Positions 47,095 through 57,699 of a DNA stretch of 64,000 bases are shown piece by piece. The DNA is taken from assembly GCA_964017125.1 (NCBI GenBank), contig OZ024909.1:49028580-49092579 (forward strand). Direction: 5' to 3'. A program made the translations under genes and the position numbers. A model generated the notes under the pieces. The model had not been told where the DNA came from. It worked only from the letters and a program-made list of their open reading frames with translations, and searched no databases. Positions within the stretch are counted from its first letter, which is position 1. The number at the start of each line of letters is the position of its first letter. The DNA is from Flabesymbios commensalis (taxonomy: Eukaryota > Annelida > Polychaeta > Terebellida > Flabelligeridae).

Positions 47095-48499
47095 CAGGGG
47101 TAGAAATAACTGAAATGTGATCCACTAGACAAGGGGGATAGTAAGATTGCGATTTAACTATCCCACGGGATATCTGGCAGGCCAGACACAGTGCTGTGGA
47201 AAAGAGCTCACAAAATTTTAACAGACAATTTTTTACTTTGAAATGTAACATCCCGTTTACTATATTTATTACAACTGTTACACATGAAGCATTAATTACA
47301 GTTGATTATGAAAAATTTTAGTTAAGAGTCTACTAATAAATAAATAAAAAAATACAGCTCAGGTATTGCTAAGAAAATCAAGTGCTCTTATTTTTTTTTT
47401 AAATCAGTTAAAGAGTGATCAGTCCATTTATTGAGTGTGTCACAGAACATTCAACATAATTATAATAAGCTTACTGTGCCTCGCCTATGATAAAAAATGA
47501 CTCATCTTCCTCCATATTGTTATACTCCTCTTACTAATCCTCATCATTAATTAGCATAGATATTTTCGATATGGTTGACGATGACCTCGATCATGTTGTG
47601 GTAAGGGTGGGCTCCCGTGGGTAAATTTCATTTCATCAAATTTTAATAGGAATGGTAAAGTGAGGTAAAAAAAAAGCATGATGTAACAAATTATACAAAG
47701 AATGTCAAAGTGTGGTTAAAAAGCATGATGTTTTTTCTCATATATGTGTACATGTGTACATACTTCAACTAGCTCAGTGTATGTAGCAAAAACGTTGCAT
47801 AATTAATCATTCAGCCTAGACTACAGACACCCCACTCATAGAAGGCCCAAGACACCAATGACGAGATGCCCTGGAACTGGGGCTCGTGCACGTAGTGCCT
47901 GCAATATAATGGTATATACTCTAGGCCTATACTATCTAGGTACACACAATGCAGTCTACACAGATCTAGACCAGCTTGCAGTGCTGGTGATATGAGGTGT
48001 GTGATCACACGCCTAAAACAAAGTTGAGGTGTAGGGAAAACAGCACGCCTCGTACAATGTACAGATCTATACAAAGGCAACATTTAGTGGAGTGCAAATC
48101 ACACTCTTTGCTCATTCAAGGAGTGTGATTTTTCACACACCACTAGTTTTCAAACCACCAGCACTGAGCTTGTATCTAGACTATGTGCACAGCAGGCATC
48201 AGTAGGCTTACATCTCGCCAACCAGTGTGACTGTTCACCATGAGAATCACTCTGACTGCTCAGCACTGATTGTAGACTTTTCAATTTTAGGGCTAATCTC
48301 CCTTGCACAGAACAGAGGATTTCTAGGCCTAGTACTAGTCTAGTGCTACTATTAGTAGTGTACTATAGCTAGCCTATGTGTGATAAAATAAGCACCCCAA
48401 ATCGCATTATCTCTACGGGATAGTGACTATACAGACTGATTATCCCGACATTTTGTTATTATCCACGGGATAGCGAGATAGCACTTATTTCGACCCCTG
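47095..48499. mobile_element. hAT-like non-autonomous element, 1.4 kb
   Basis: The TIR CAGGGGTAGAAATAACTG matches the reverse complement of 48482-48499 (CAGGGGTCGAAATAAGTG) at 16 of 18 positions. CATAAAG lies immediately outside both ends (47088-47094, 48500-48506). Sub-terminal CACGGGATA / CGGGATAG words occur at both ends. No transposase recognised. Confidence 0.75.
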
Positions 48500-48708
48500 C
48501 ATAAAGTCATTGAATATGCCTTGCTGGTCGCGTAGCGAGCAAGTCATATGATCGATCCCATAGAAAAACACGCATTATTACTGGCCGCCCATTGACCGCC
48601 TTCAAATGGTAATCATTCGACTCAATATATTCATACCTACCTCGGCCACCTGCTTTAAATACCTCCAAGACATGAAAAATGAAATAATTAGGCCTAAAAT
48701 AAAATATT

Positions 48709-49074
48709 GTTTGTTTACGATTTCCGACCGACCCTATGAAAACATGTGCGACCCAAATTTATTTTATGGATTTCCATTAAAAAAAAAAAAAAAAATTTTT
48801 TTAGTAAATTTAGGGATGACTTACTGGCTGTAGTCAAAGTAACTAAAAAAACATTAAGAAAAGGAGAGGGTGGGGTCAAAAAGCGTAAAAAAAAAAAAAA
48901 ATCATTATGTAATGTACAGATATTAAGACATGCATGGAAGTGAATTTGGCGCCAAATAAAATAAATAATAATTCTCACCTACCGATCAGTTGAAGTGACG
49001 AAAAATAAAATGAAAAATAAAATAAATTCCCTACCTACCCACTGGTTAAACTGACAACAAATCGGAAACAAACA
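48709..49074. mobile_element. Small TIR element F, unsplit copy (366 bp)
   Basis: TGTTTGTTTACGATTT at the left and AAATCGGAAACAAACA at the right are inverted repeats with one mismatch. It is the sibling of the copy split between 40680-40897 and 46385-46536. It has long A runs and no coding region. Confidence 0.7.
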
Positions 49075-49121
49075 TTTTTTTTGGCCTTGGCAAATAAATG
49101 TGCTAAGCCATTTCTGCAAAT

Positions 49122-49361
49122 CTGAACCGACAATGGCGATTTTGTGTTTGGATTAACATCCAGGTAACTGGTAGGCCTAAAACACGAAACACATGATTAT
49201 GCATATATGTATAAAAATCGAAAAAACTGGCGGTTCGACTCAACACTTGGTATTATCGCCGTTATTCCTATTTTCTAACATGCTTAACCAACCGTTTCGT
49301 GCTTTAGGCCTACCAGTTACCCGGATGTTAATCTAAACACAAAATCCCCATTGTGGTTCAG
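49122..49361. mobile_element. Foldback element with 68-bp arms upstream of RBM39
   Basis: The left arm 49122-49190 (CTGAACC...GGTAACTGGTAGGCCTAAAA..CACGAAAC) is repeated inverted at 49294-49361 with about five differences, around a loop of about 103 nt. It lies about 350 bp before the first RBM39 coding exon, probably within the 5' UTR intron. Confidence 0.75.
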
Positions 49362-49714
49362 GGTTAGAATTGCCCTTCGACCACCTACTGTCTGTGAAAT
49401 TTCTTTTGGTCTTGTAAAAGTTTACAGGACCTACTGTCCAGTGAAATTTTGGAGCTTATTGGGAAAGACTGCAGTCATGTGGATTGCCATTATCTCAGGG
49501 CTGTTTTCATGGCATATGTTGAATGTACAAATTTTATAGTGAAAGTGCTATAAATACTGGTAATTGCTGTTAAGAATAACTTTCGACCCCTGGAAAAATG
49601 TTAAATCAATTGTATAAATTCAAAGTTTGTGAAAGTTACATTGTACTTAGCTGAGAGGAAGTGCAAGCATATACTTCTGTGATCTTGTATTGTTACTCTT
49701 TTGTGTGTCCTCAG

Positions 49715-49782
49715 ATTGTTACTCAACAATGGCAGAAGATCTGGATGTGGAAGCTATGTTGGAGGCACCTTATAAACGGGAG
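49715..49782 (+). CDS. RBM39: RBM39 first coding exon
   Basis: 14 nt of 5' UTR follow acceptor TTTTGTGTGTCCTCAG; then 18 codons from ATG 49729 to GAG; donor GGGAG/GTCAGT. Ends in phase 0. A non-coding first exon must lie upstream. Confidence 0.85.
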
Positions 49783-52700
49783 GTCAGTTAAGTCATTTAA
49801 TATTATTTAGTAAGATAAAGTCTTAATTATCAAATATTTCTGTAATTAATTAATGTTATATTTTTCGACTTAAAAATTATTTGTTGTCGGTTTTTTTGCA
49901 TTGTGATTGTTGATTATTCTTACAAAAAGCTGTTCACGTGTTCTTGTATCCATAGATTCCGTACCAATTGAATGTACAAATCAGATTCCAACCCCACTCA
50001 GCCTACACAGGCGGTTGAAAGGTAGTAATCCCTGGATATGATATGTATGATATGTACTGCAATAATTAATTTGCAAATTCATTATTTAAAGAGCTGCAAC
50101 CTAGTATGTATGATCATAGTCCACATTTGTAGATTTTATAAGTACATGAATATGTGGAAATTTAGAGGATTTTAATTTATGTTGTTTTAAACATCTTAGC
50201 AAAAAATTTCAAGTAAATTTAAAAATCTATAATAATGATAAAGTGAGCGGCTTGAGCACTGAAGTGTGCCACTCATTTGCCTCAGGGTCGATCAGGAGAG
50301 CAGACATGGGACAGGCACTATGAAGAAAGAACCATCAGGTGTGACACTGGATCCTTCAATGGGCATAGCATCGCCAACAGAAATTTGGGGAAGTTTAAGC
50401 TGTGGTACTAGGGAGGGACATTTTTAATTGCTGAATATTTACAACCCTAATGGCATTTTATTGCACTAGCAGTTAATATTCATTGCAAAGAATAAAATTT
50501 CAAACACATTTACCACAGCTTACTTCTTCATTTTTAAGTATAAATATTCTCTCATCAGTATGGAAAATTGTGATGTGATAATTAAGGTTGTGCAAAATTG
50601 AGGACATTTTCACAAGTGTAAAAATCATTCACTAGGTGTGGAGGGGTGCCAGTCTGGCAAAAAATGCAGTGATGCAAACTGCCCACGGACACCTAATTTA
50701 ACTCCGACAACAGGATAAATACCCGGTAATTTTTAAATTATGACAGTAGGATTTGTTGAAGGGATGAGAGATTAGGGTTATAGAAAAAAGTACTCTCGTG
50801 GAAATGTTGATTTTTTGCACGACCCTGCAGGTTGTATGTAGTGATACACCCGTTAGTGGTGTCCTGTACATTCAGAGATGCCAAGACGTCACCTGACTGA
50901 ATGGTACTTGATAGCTTTCCCCATTTCAGTATCCAAGTGCTCATCATTTTATGGGGCAGCTTTGCCCTGGATCGTACAGATTTGTTTTAGGTCCATAGGT
51001 TTTTTCCTCAAAAGATAAATCCTAAATAACAGTGATGTTTTTTTCACTTGGCCAAAGACGAAAAAAATGTTCAAAAGGCATCTTTGAAACATTCTGAAAT
51101 GCATAGAGTCCTGGTGGATCAGCCTTTCCCCCCAACTGTTACCCACATCCCTTCTAAATAACAACTTATTTGTTGATCTGTGGTATTGTATGTCCAGCTG
51201 TAAGACTAAAGAGATATGATTCACTAGATCTTTTTCCAAAGATAAGCACCTTGAATGTCACTTTCAAAATTTCAGTGGGTCAAAATTTCCTAAAAGTGGT
51301 AGTTTTATAATTTGTCATATTTATAAAATTAAGTTATAGGCCAGGGACGCTGGGAAAAGCATACTATTAGTTAGCCCTTATGTTGCTGAATGTTCAGTTG
51401 ATATTTTTCTCTTATTTAAAGCTGCAATTTTTGACATATAATAATTTCTAGCTTCAAATGATGAAACATATTTTATACGAGAAATATGTCCTCCCTAAAT
51501 CCTCTCACATCTACTACTGTCAGAGCTCGAACTTGGCATCTTTGTACTTTTATACATGTAGTCCTATCATTGTTAAGAAATGAAAGGCATTATATGTAAC
51601 TGCTGCTGAATCTGTTCTATTCAGGCTTAGTTAGTTGATTATCCCTTTCTAATGACTGAAATTGGAAACATAACTTTTTAGTTGCAACTGATACAAAAAT
51701 TTACATGCATCAGGTTTCATACACGTCCTGAAATTACTGGAATTTTACCATCCAATATTCCAGTCCAGAGAAACCTTGAAAATAAGCCTCTTGTCCTGGA
51801 AAAGTCCTGGATTTCTGGGATAAATTAAAGCTTACCAGTAATAGTTATACCAGTTCATCAGTTGCTTAGAAATTCCTATTTTGCTCAAGTTTATATTCAA
51901 CAATCAGGGCTGGAAATAAGAGCATTCCGTTTGTCCGGGACAACCACATATTTTCATCCAACAGTGACAAGAAGAGTCACTGTCTGTGAGCCGTAACTAC
52001 TAATAGACTAGCTTATGGCTATGCCCAACCGAATTTTGACCATCATTTTTTTGGCTGTCAAACATAAGTAATAAATTGTGGACGTGATCAAAATTATAGT
52101 TCTCATTTTTGGGCGGACAACTTGAAATTGTGGCGGACAAACAAAATATTCATGTTGGTTGTCTGCTGCATTTCAAACCTTATTTCCAGCCCTGACAATG
52201 CGAGAGTGGAAAATACATGTATTGGTTTGTCTGGCGGGACTTCCCCTTACAATACCATTTTTTCTTTGAATTGTTTTCAATAAAACTAATCAAATTCCAC
52301 TTTATCTGCCTCATAACATTATCCTGTAAAAATTCAAAATCTGTCATTTAAAAGTCCTGGTAATGTTCTGGAATTTAATTATTTAAAATGTGTATGGCTC
52401 CTGATGCATTATGTCATTATGTCTCAGTTTTTAGAATAGGGCAATTGTCAACTAACGACAGCCTGACGCTATTATATATATTTGTTTATTTTCGAAATTG
52501 CTTATCAAGCATGGTAACTTTAGGTTGATTGGCCTAATGGATTTATTTGTAGCTCTGGAGTATACATTCCCACATCAGACTTACAGGTCCTTTAAGTTAA
52601 TTAAAATTCAGAGGTTAATTTTTACATTCTATTTTCTCTCCATTCCTGCCTGTTGCTGTTATCAACAATATCCTGTTGTTTTGGGCATACTAGGATGACT

Positions 52701-55700
52701 ATGGCAGAAATGGTGATTCAAGTCTGAAAAGCAGGGACAAAGAAAGAAGGTACTGATCTGATGATGTTTTGAGATACTTCACTGGTAACATTTTGTATTT
52801 TTATTTATTTTTATTACTTAAATATGTACATGTGTCCTTATTTACTTAACCTCAATAATGAGCTATTATACGACAGTTTGTTGCTTCATGAAAAGTTTGT
52901 CTTCATAATAATTTCAAAGAGGAATACCAAATGCATCTCAACCTAATAATCATGTAATTTTTGGTGGAAATGGCCATACTGCATATATTTATTGTTTATT
53001 AATAATAAACTTTTTATGACATTTCCCATTAAAATGGATGTCTTTTTTCAGGAAATCTAACACCCACCATATGTACAGTTGAGGATGATTTCGGTTTGCA
53101 TTCATTACCACTCTCAACAATATCCCCAGCCACTTGACAACAACATTAATTATTTATCAATACTCTTTTTAGATTTTTTATGTAATAGGTAAAAACAAAA
53201 TACTGTTTATAGTTAATAATCTTGAGAAGTCATTCCAGCATTGATACATGTGATTGTAGTTGATGCTTATTATATCTCTTTGTATCTTAATGTGTTGTAT
53301 CTGACTATTTGAAATAATATTATATCCTGGTTGTGGCCAACACTTCATATTCTATAAAAGTGCTTGTGATTTATCTGTTGATGTAGTGTTCAATACTGTA
53401 ATTGGTGGACAATATAAATCACATCTTGTCAAATAGGTTTTTCAGGTACATATTTCGCATTCAATTAAAATAAATAAAAATTCAAAAGTGACACAGCTGT
53501 TGCATTACACCCTGTGTTGGCTGTTAATATAGATATACAGTTTATCGACCACAACTGAGGGTGGTGGAGGGAATTAACACAAAAGTATACCCAGCAAACG
53601 ATAGGTCCAACCATGTTTACATCACTGCAACATCTGCTGTGAAAACAATCTTCTGCTCCTCAACTTTACACATTGTTATTTGTAACTTTACACACCAGTA
53701 ATTACTTCACGGCTATAAGCCTTGGCAGGTGATTCTAGATTGATCAGCGATACAGCCATATATATAATATGCCTGTTAAATATTGTTCAGGTGCTAGGTG
53801 CTGTATTGTCCAGCAATTATGGTGTGTGCTAAATAGCAATCCATGTCATAGTCAGTATACATGTGTAATATATTTTCAGAGCTCCAATAATGCCTGATTT
53901 AATAATTTTTTACTTTGTGAATGATGTTTTGTCAAGATTTAACAACTTATTATCACCATATGATGTTTATAAATCTGAATTTTCAAGAAGTAAATTATTA
54001 TATGGATTGCCCTTAATTTTGTTACAAGTTTTTATTCTCATTTTATGTTATATGATTTATTTCAGGCGACGCAGCAGAAGCAGGGAAAGGTGTGTACTAA
54101 TGTTTTTTTGCACAGTATCAAACATACATGTTAAGGCATGTGATTGCACTCCCGTGCCATAGCACCACAAAATTGGATTCCCGGAGTAATAAAAAAACGC
54201 AATACTGCATTTCTGTTGTGATTGTATACTGATATTGCCATGATGTACATAAGCGACCTAAAGCTATATTGACTCGCACACCTCAGGAACAATATTTAAA
54301 ATTTAAGTAACACTCCTTGACATTAAGAGGATAAATATTTTCCACACCTAACCTTTCTGTATGTCAAGCCCTGATTAATTAAGCACATCCCCCCTCATTG
54401 TATCATTTAGGATGCTGAAGGGGCATACCACCAGCCTATCAATGGGGGCACTTAATCATGCACAACAGGCTCCCAGTGTAGGCATTTCTAGTACCCCCTC
54501 TAATTAGGTTTATAAACAAGACTCCAGATGCATCGCCAGTGATGACCACTATTTTACACGCCGCCATTGGAGCATAACGTAACGGTAATATGTGTGAGAA
54601 CGAAACATCATGATCGATGTGTATTGCACAGGTTTAATCAGTGATAAGTGAGTTTAAGTGTGACTTGACTTGCATTGGGTTTTCTGAAAATTACGAGGAC
54701 ATTTCCAGTCGCCCTTACTCACCGGAAATCTTTGCTATGGCAGCTAATTTGCCATTTTTAGCTCGTCCAGCCTTTAGGCCTAAGATGAGCTTATGCCATC
54801 GTGTTGCGTCTGTCGTCTGTCCACAATTCACAAGAAATGCTTCTCCTCCCTCAAGTCTTCTCCGATTTCAATTCTGCTTGGTTTGTTTGAAAGAGCTCAG
54901 GCCTGTGCATAGAATTTCTTCACGGTTTTCAGAAATTGTATTTAATAATTACCTTATAACCTGATTAAGACCCAATTAGGGCACTCTGTCCACAATTCAC
55001 AAGAAATGCTTCTCCTCCCTCAAGTCTTCTCCGATTTCAATTTTGTTTAGTTTATTTGATAGAGCTCGTGCATGTGCATAGAACTGCCTCATGGATTTCA
55101 GAAATTGTTATTCGTAATCAATTTGCCCCAATTAAGGATGAGCTTCTGTGTCATTGACACTCTGGTTGTTAACTTTTATTGCTTCTATGCTAAATAAAAA
55201 AAATAGCTGTCTTTGTATTTAAAACTTCAATTTCTGACATTGTATTTCAAAAACCTTCAATTTCTGACACTTTTTATGACCTAATATAATCATAGTACTA
55301 GAAAATATCTTGAATTAGTGTTCCCGAATTGTAAGTTACTGCGAATAAAGACCAGGAAATTTTCATGACATTCTCGTGGCTTGATCCTCTTTGACCAGTC
55401 CGATGGTTGTTATATGCAGGAATGCCGCCATGGTCAAGGTGTGTGCTCACCATTGAATAGCTGTGTTGGCATAAAATTTCTCTTAGCGATGTTAGATCAC
55501 AACTTAAATATAATTATTGAATAACAAAAACATATGCATAGTCCCAATTTTTATTTAAAATAATTGCTATTAGCTGCGAGAGGGTTAGGGAAATAGGCCG
55601 TTGGCGGATTTCTGTGGGTTATATGTGTTATAGGATTAAAAAAGCCTAAGTCAAAATGCTTGAATATTTTAGGTAGAATACACAAGATAAGCTTAGTCCT

Positions 55701-57111
55701 ATTGTGTGCCCATTATGAAAGTTTTTTTCCTGACAAAGCCTAACCTTTCAAGCGCGGGGACTGATTCCCGCACTGAAATAATTGAAAATTTATAATGGTG
55801 TAGACCCATAACATAGGTATTCAAATGAAGCGAAAAGAGCTTACATTTATGATTATTTCAAATCTGAAAAAACCTTTGGTCTCCATAGTTTATTCAAAAA
55901 TATTTCAGCTTTGATTATTTTGTAAAGTACACTAATCTTTTTGTCAAAAGAATGAAACATAGCTGTACAATAAAGTTCGAGTTCACGGCATTAAAAATAT
56001 ACCAGGATTTTCATATCTTCAAATGACAAATGTAATTCCTGTATGGCCACATCAAATACATTTTATTATGCAGATTTGCATATGAATCAAAAAATATTTA
56101 ATTGTGCCACTTATGGTTAAAGTATGTTTATTAAAAAATAATGGAATAAATATTTCTTTAATTGCTGCTAGTTGTAAGTGTTTGAATTAAAATATGGCCT
56201 AATAAATATAGCAATATTCACATTTTGAGTCCGTAATTAGACCTTGTGAAATTACCTAAGTTTTTCATGTATGCTGCTCAAATTTGTTATGCATTTTACT
56301 AATAAGCAGTGCTCGGATAAGTGTGATAATGGCTGAATTTTTTTTTTAAATATCCGATTTATAGCGGTTTTTTTAGCCCGCCTTTTAATTTTAATTAAAA
56401 AAGGTGGGCTATTGCAATTGAAGTTCGGCGGTGTCGGCGTTAACATTCACTTGTGGGCTTGATAACTTGAAAGTTTTTCATGTATCCTTCCCAAATTTGT
56501 TATGCATGTCACTAATGACCAGTTGTCGGACAAATTCAATAATGGCTGAAAAAAATTTCAAAATGGCCGACTTACTGCGATTTTTCGCATTTTACGTCAA
56601 TGATTTGACCTTGTGGGCGCGATAACTTAAAAAGTTTTTCACATATCCTTTTCAAATTTGTTATGCATGTTACTTATAAGTAGTTCCTGGACAAGCTCAA
56701 TAATGGCTGAAAAAAAATTCAAAATGGCCGATTTATTGCGATTTTCCGCATTTTACTTCAATAATTTGACCTTGTGGTCGCGATAACTTGAAAATTTTTT
56801 CATGTATCATCTTCAAATCTGTTATGCATGTTACTAATAACCAGTTCTCAGACAAGTTCAATAATGGCTGTGAAAAAATTGAAATGGCCGATTTATTGTC
56901 ATTTTTCGCATTTTACGTCAATAATTTGACCTTGTGGCCGCAATAATGACTTCAAGTTCAATAATGGCGGCGGGCTATTGTCGAGTGTGCTCTTGTTATA
57001 TTTTACATCAATAATTTGACCTTGTGGGCATGCTGAATTATAAAAAAAACTGATCAAATAATAAACCTTATTTTTTTTATTTTTCAGGAGACATGGTCAA
57101 AGCAAAAGCAA
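49715..57111 (+). CDS. RBM39: RBM39 / CAPER splicing factor, N-terminal exons
   Basis: RBM39 is a nuclear SR-like RNA-binding protein and U2AF65-related splicing factor. The first coding exon gives MAEDLDVEAMLEAPYKRE, nearly identical to the conserved metazoan start (vertebrate MADDIDIEAMLEAPYKK). Joining exons 49729-49782, 52694-52749, 54066-54089 and 57088-57111 keeps phase (0, 2, 2, 2). It continues DDYGRNGDSSLKSRDKER, then RRRSRSRE, then RRHGQSKS, the beginning of the RS domain. The ATG is chosen because homology starts exactly there, and an acceptor (GTGTGTCCTCAG) lies 14 nt before it. The rest of the RS domain, the RRMs and the UHM domain are not in the window. The introns hold elements C and E and an hAT-like MITE. 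Confidence 0.85.
50243..50420 (+). mobile_element. Weak candidate SINE in RBM39 intron
   Basis: GAGCGGCTTGAGCACTG resembles an A box, and CAGGGTCGATCAGG about 30 nt later resembles a B box. The remaining 100 bp (GGATCCTTCAATGGGCATAG...) look SINE-like. No second copy was seen. Confidence 0.3.
50421..51900. other. RBM39 intron interior
   Basis: AT-rich. Several short open frames on either strand without domains. Nothing supported. Confidence 0.4.
51905..52194. mobile_element. hAT-like MITE, 290 bp, with ACAAT target duplication
   Basis: A perfect 16-bp TIR, CAGGGCTGGAAATAAG / CTTATTTCCAGCCCTG. ACAAT abuts both ends (51900-51904, 52195-52199). It lies within the first RBM39 intron shown. Confidence 0.85.
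52694..52749 (+). CDS. RBM39: RBM39 exon, 56 nt
   Basis: Acceptor after a long pyrimidine-rich stretch (...GGGCATACTAG), donor AGAAG/GTACTG. Encodes DDYGRNGDSSLKSRDKER plus two bases of an Arg codon. Matches the acidic-to-basic turn after the conserved N-terminus. Confidence 0.75.
53052..53188 (+). other. Candidate cassette exon with in-frame stop
   Basis: Acceptor TCTTTTTTCAG and donor TAATAG/GTAAAA bound 137 nt. Joined to the previous exon (phase 2) it reads RKSNTHHMYS and then TGA. That is what a poison exon would look like. Vertebrate RBM39 is known to limit itself through a poison exon; homology to this one is not shown. Confidence 0.3.
53200..53880. other. RBM39 intron interior
   Basis: A possible foldback-family scrap near 53588 (ACCCAGCAAACGATAGGTCC). 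Nothing else recognised. Confidence 0.3.
54066..54089 (+). CDS. RBM39: RBM39 24-nt RS microexon 1
   Basis: Acceptor TGATTTATTTCAG, donor GGAAAG/GTGTGT. Encodes RRRSRSRE across its split codons. The length is a multiple of three, so skipping would keep frame. Confidence 0.75.
54408..54510. repeat. About 105-bp dispersed repeat, copy 2
   Basis: GAAGGGGCATACCACCAGCC...ATGGGGGCACTTAATCATG...GGCATTTCTAGTACCCCC, partner of 39907-40013. Confidence 0.5.
54758..55170 (+). mobile_element. Hairpin-ended tandem-repeat element E
   Basis: TTAGCTCGTCCAGCC folds onto GATGAGCTTA about 20 nt later. GTTGCGTCTGTCGTCTGTC leads into two units of about 168 bp, each starting CCACAATTCACAAGAAATGC and containing CTTCTCCTCCCTCAAGTCTT. 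The 3' end has GGATGAGCTTCTG, complementary to the 5' arm, and ends TGGTTGTTA. In an RBM39 intron. Confidence 0.65.
55171..56220. other. RBM39 intron interior
   Basis: No gene or repeat recognised; AT-rich. Confidence 0.4.
56373..56997 (+). mobile_element. Hairpin-ended tandem-repeat element C, nested in its own repeat type
   Basis: TTAGCCCGCCTTTTAATTTT pairs with AAAAAAGGTGGGCTA. About three units of roughly 160 bp follow, with CGATAACTTGAAAG, TTTGTTATGCATGTTACTAA and AATGGCTGAAAAAA. The 3' end is GGCGGGCTATTG...GTGCTCTTGTT. Sequence of the same unit type lies on both sides (56240-56372 and 56998-57030), so this copy sits inside an older array of its own family. Confidence 0.7.
57088..57111 (+). 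CDS. RBM39: RBM39 24-nt RS microexon 2
   Basis: Acceptor TTTTTATTTTTCAG, donor AGCAA/GTGAGT. Encodes RRHGQSKS across split codons. Same length and phase as the preceding microexon. It directly follows element C. Confidence 0.7.
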
Positions 57112-57452
57112 GTGAGTGATTTTGACTAAGGCATAAATAATATAAGTTTTATCTTGGATACAATATTATAAGGTATTTGTGATAAAAAATATATTTATGG
57201 CCGATAATTTGTAATTTATCAGGAGAGTTTTTATTTGTAAGGGGTACTAACAGGGCCCTAAATTAACGATGGCCTACTGGCATTTGGCTGTATTTTCACG
57301 AGATTGCAAATTATGGCGTACCAATTTATCCACCCTCTTGAATATTTACTCATGGTAAAAACATTAATTATGTGTGCATAATTTTAAGTGCAGTTTACGT
57401 TTCCTGACCATTTTTTGGTTTAAATATATAAGTGATTTAAACTGAGCCTCCT

Positions 57453-57686
57453 TTAACCCTTTCAGATCTGAATTTACTATTGTCTTCTTCATCCACTACA
57501 AGCCGCGAATTGCTGTCGCAATTCTCAACTTATAGTTGATGAAGATGATATGATGTGGTTTCAAAGTTAAGGAAAATTACCATGTATTGGTAAACCAGTT
57601 TAATGGAAATTTTCGTTCTAAAACCCTTGATTGTTTCGCGGATGTAAAATGATGCTTTAATGCATCGTGAGGGCTTAAAGGGTTAA
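57453..57686. mobile_element. TTAA-type (piggyBac-like) MITE, reverse copy of 13074-13300
   Basis: TTAA-CCCTTTCAGATC at the left, GGGCTTAAAGGG-TTAA at the right. The internal hairpin CTTCATCCACTACAAGCC ... TTATAGTTGATGAAG lies at 57486-57544. The right TTAA is followed at once by CCCTTTAACACTGC, which may be the start of a second such element. Confidence 0.7.
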
Positions 57687-57699
57687 CCCTTTAACACTG

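Noticed and set aside
53890-54162. Frame with hydrophobic segments overlapping the first RS microexon
   Set aside because: It is mostly intron read-through; only the 24 nt bounded by splice sites matches RBM39.
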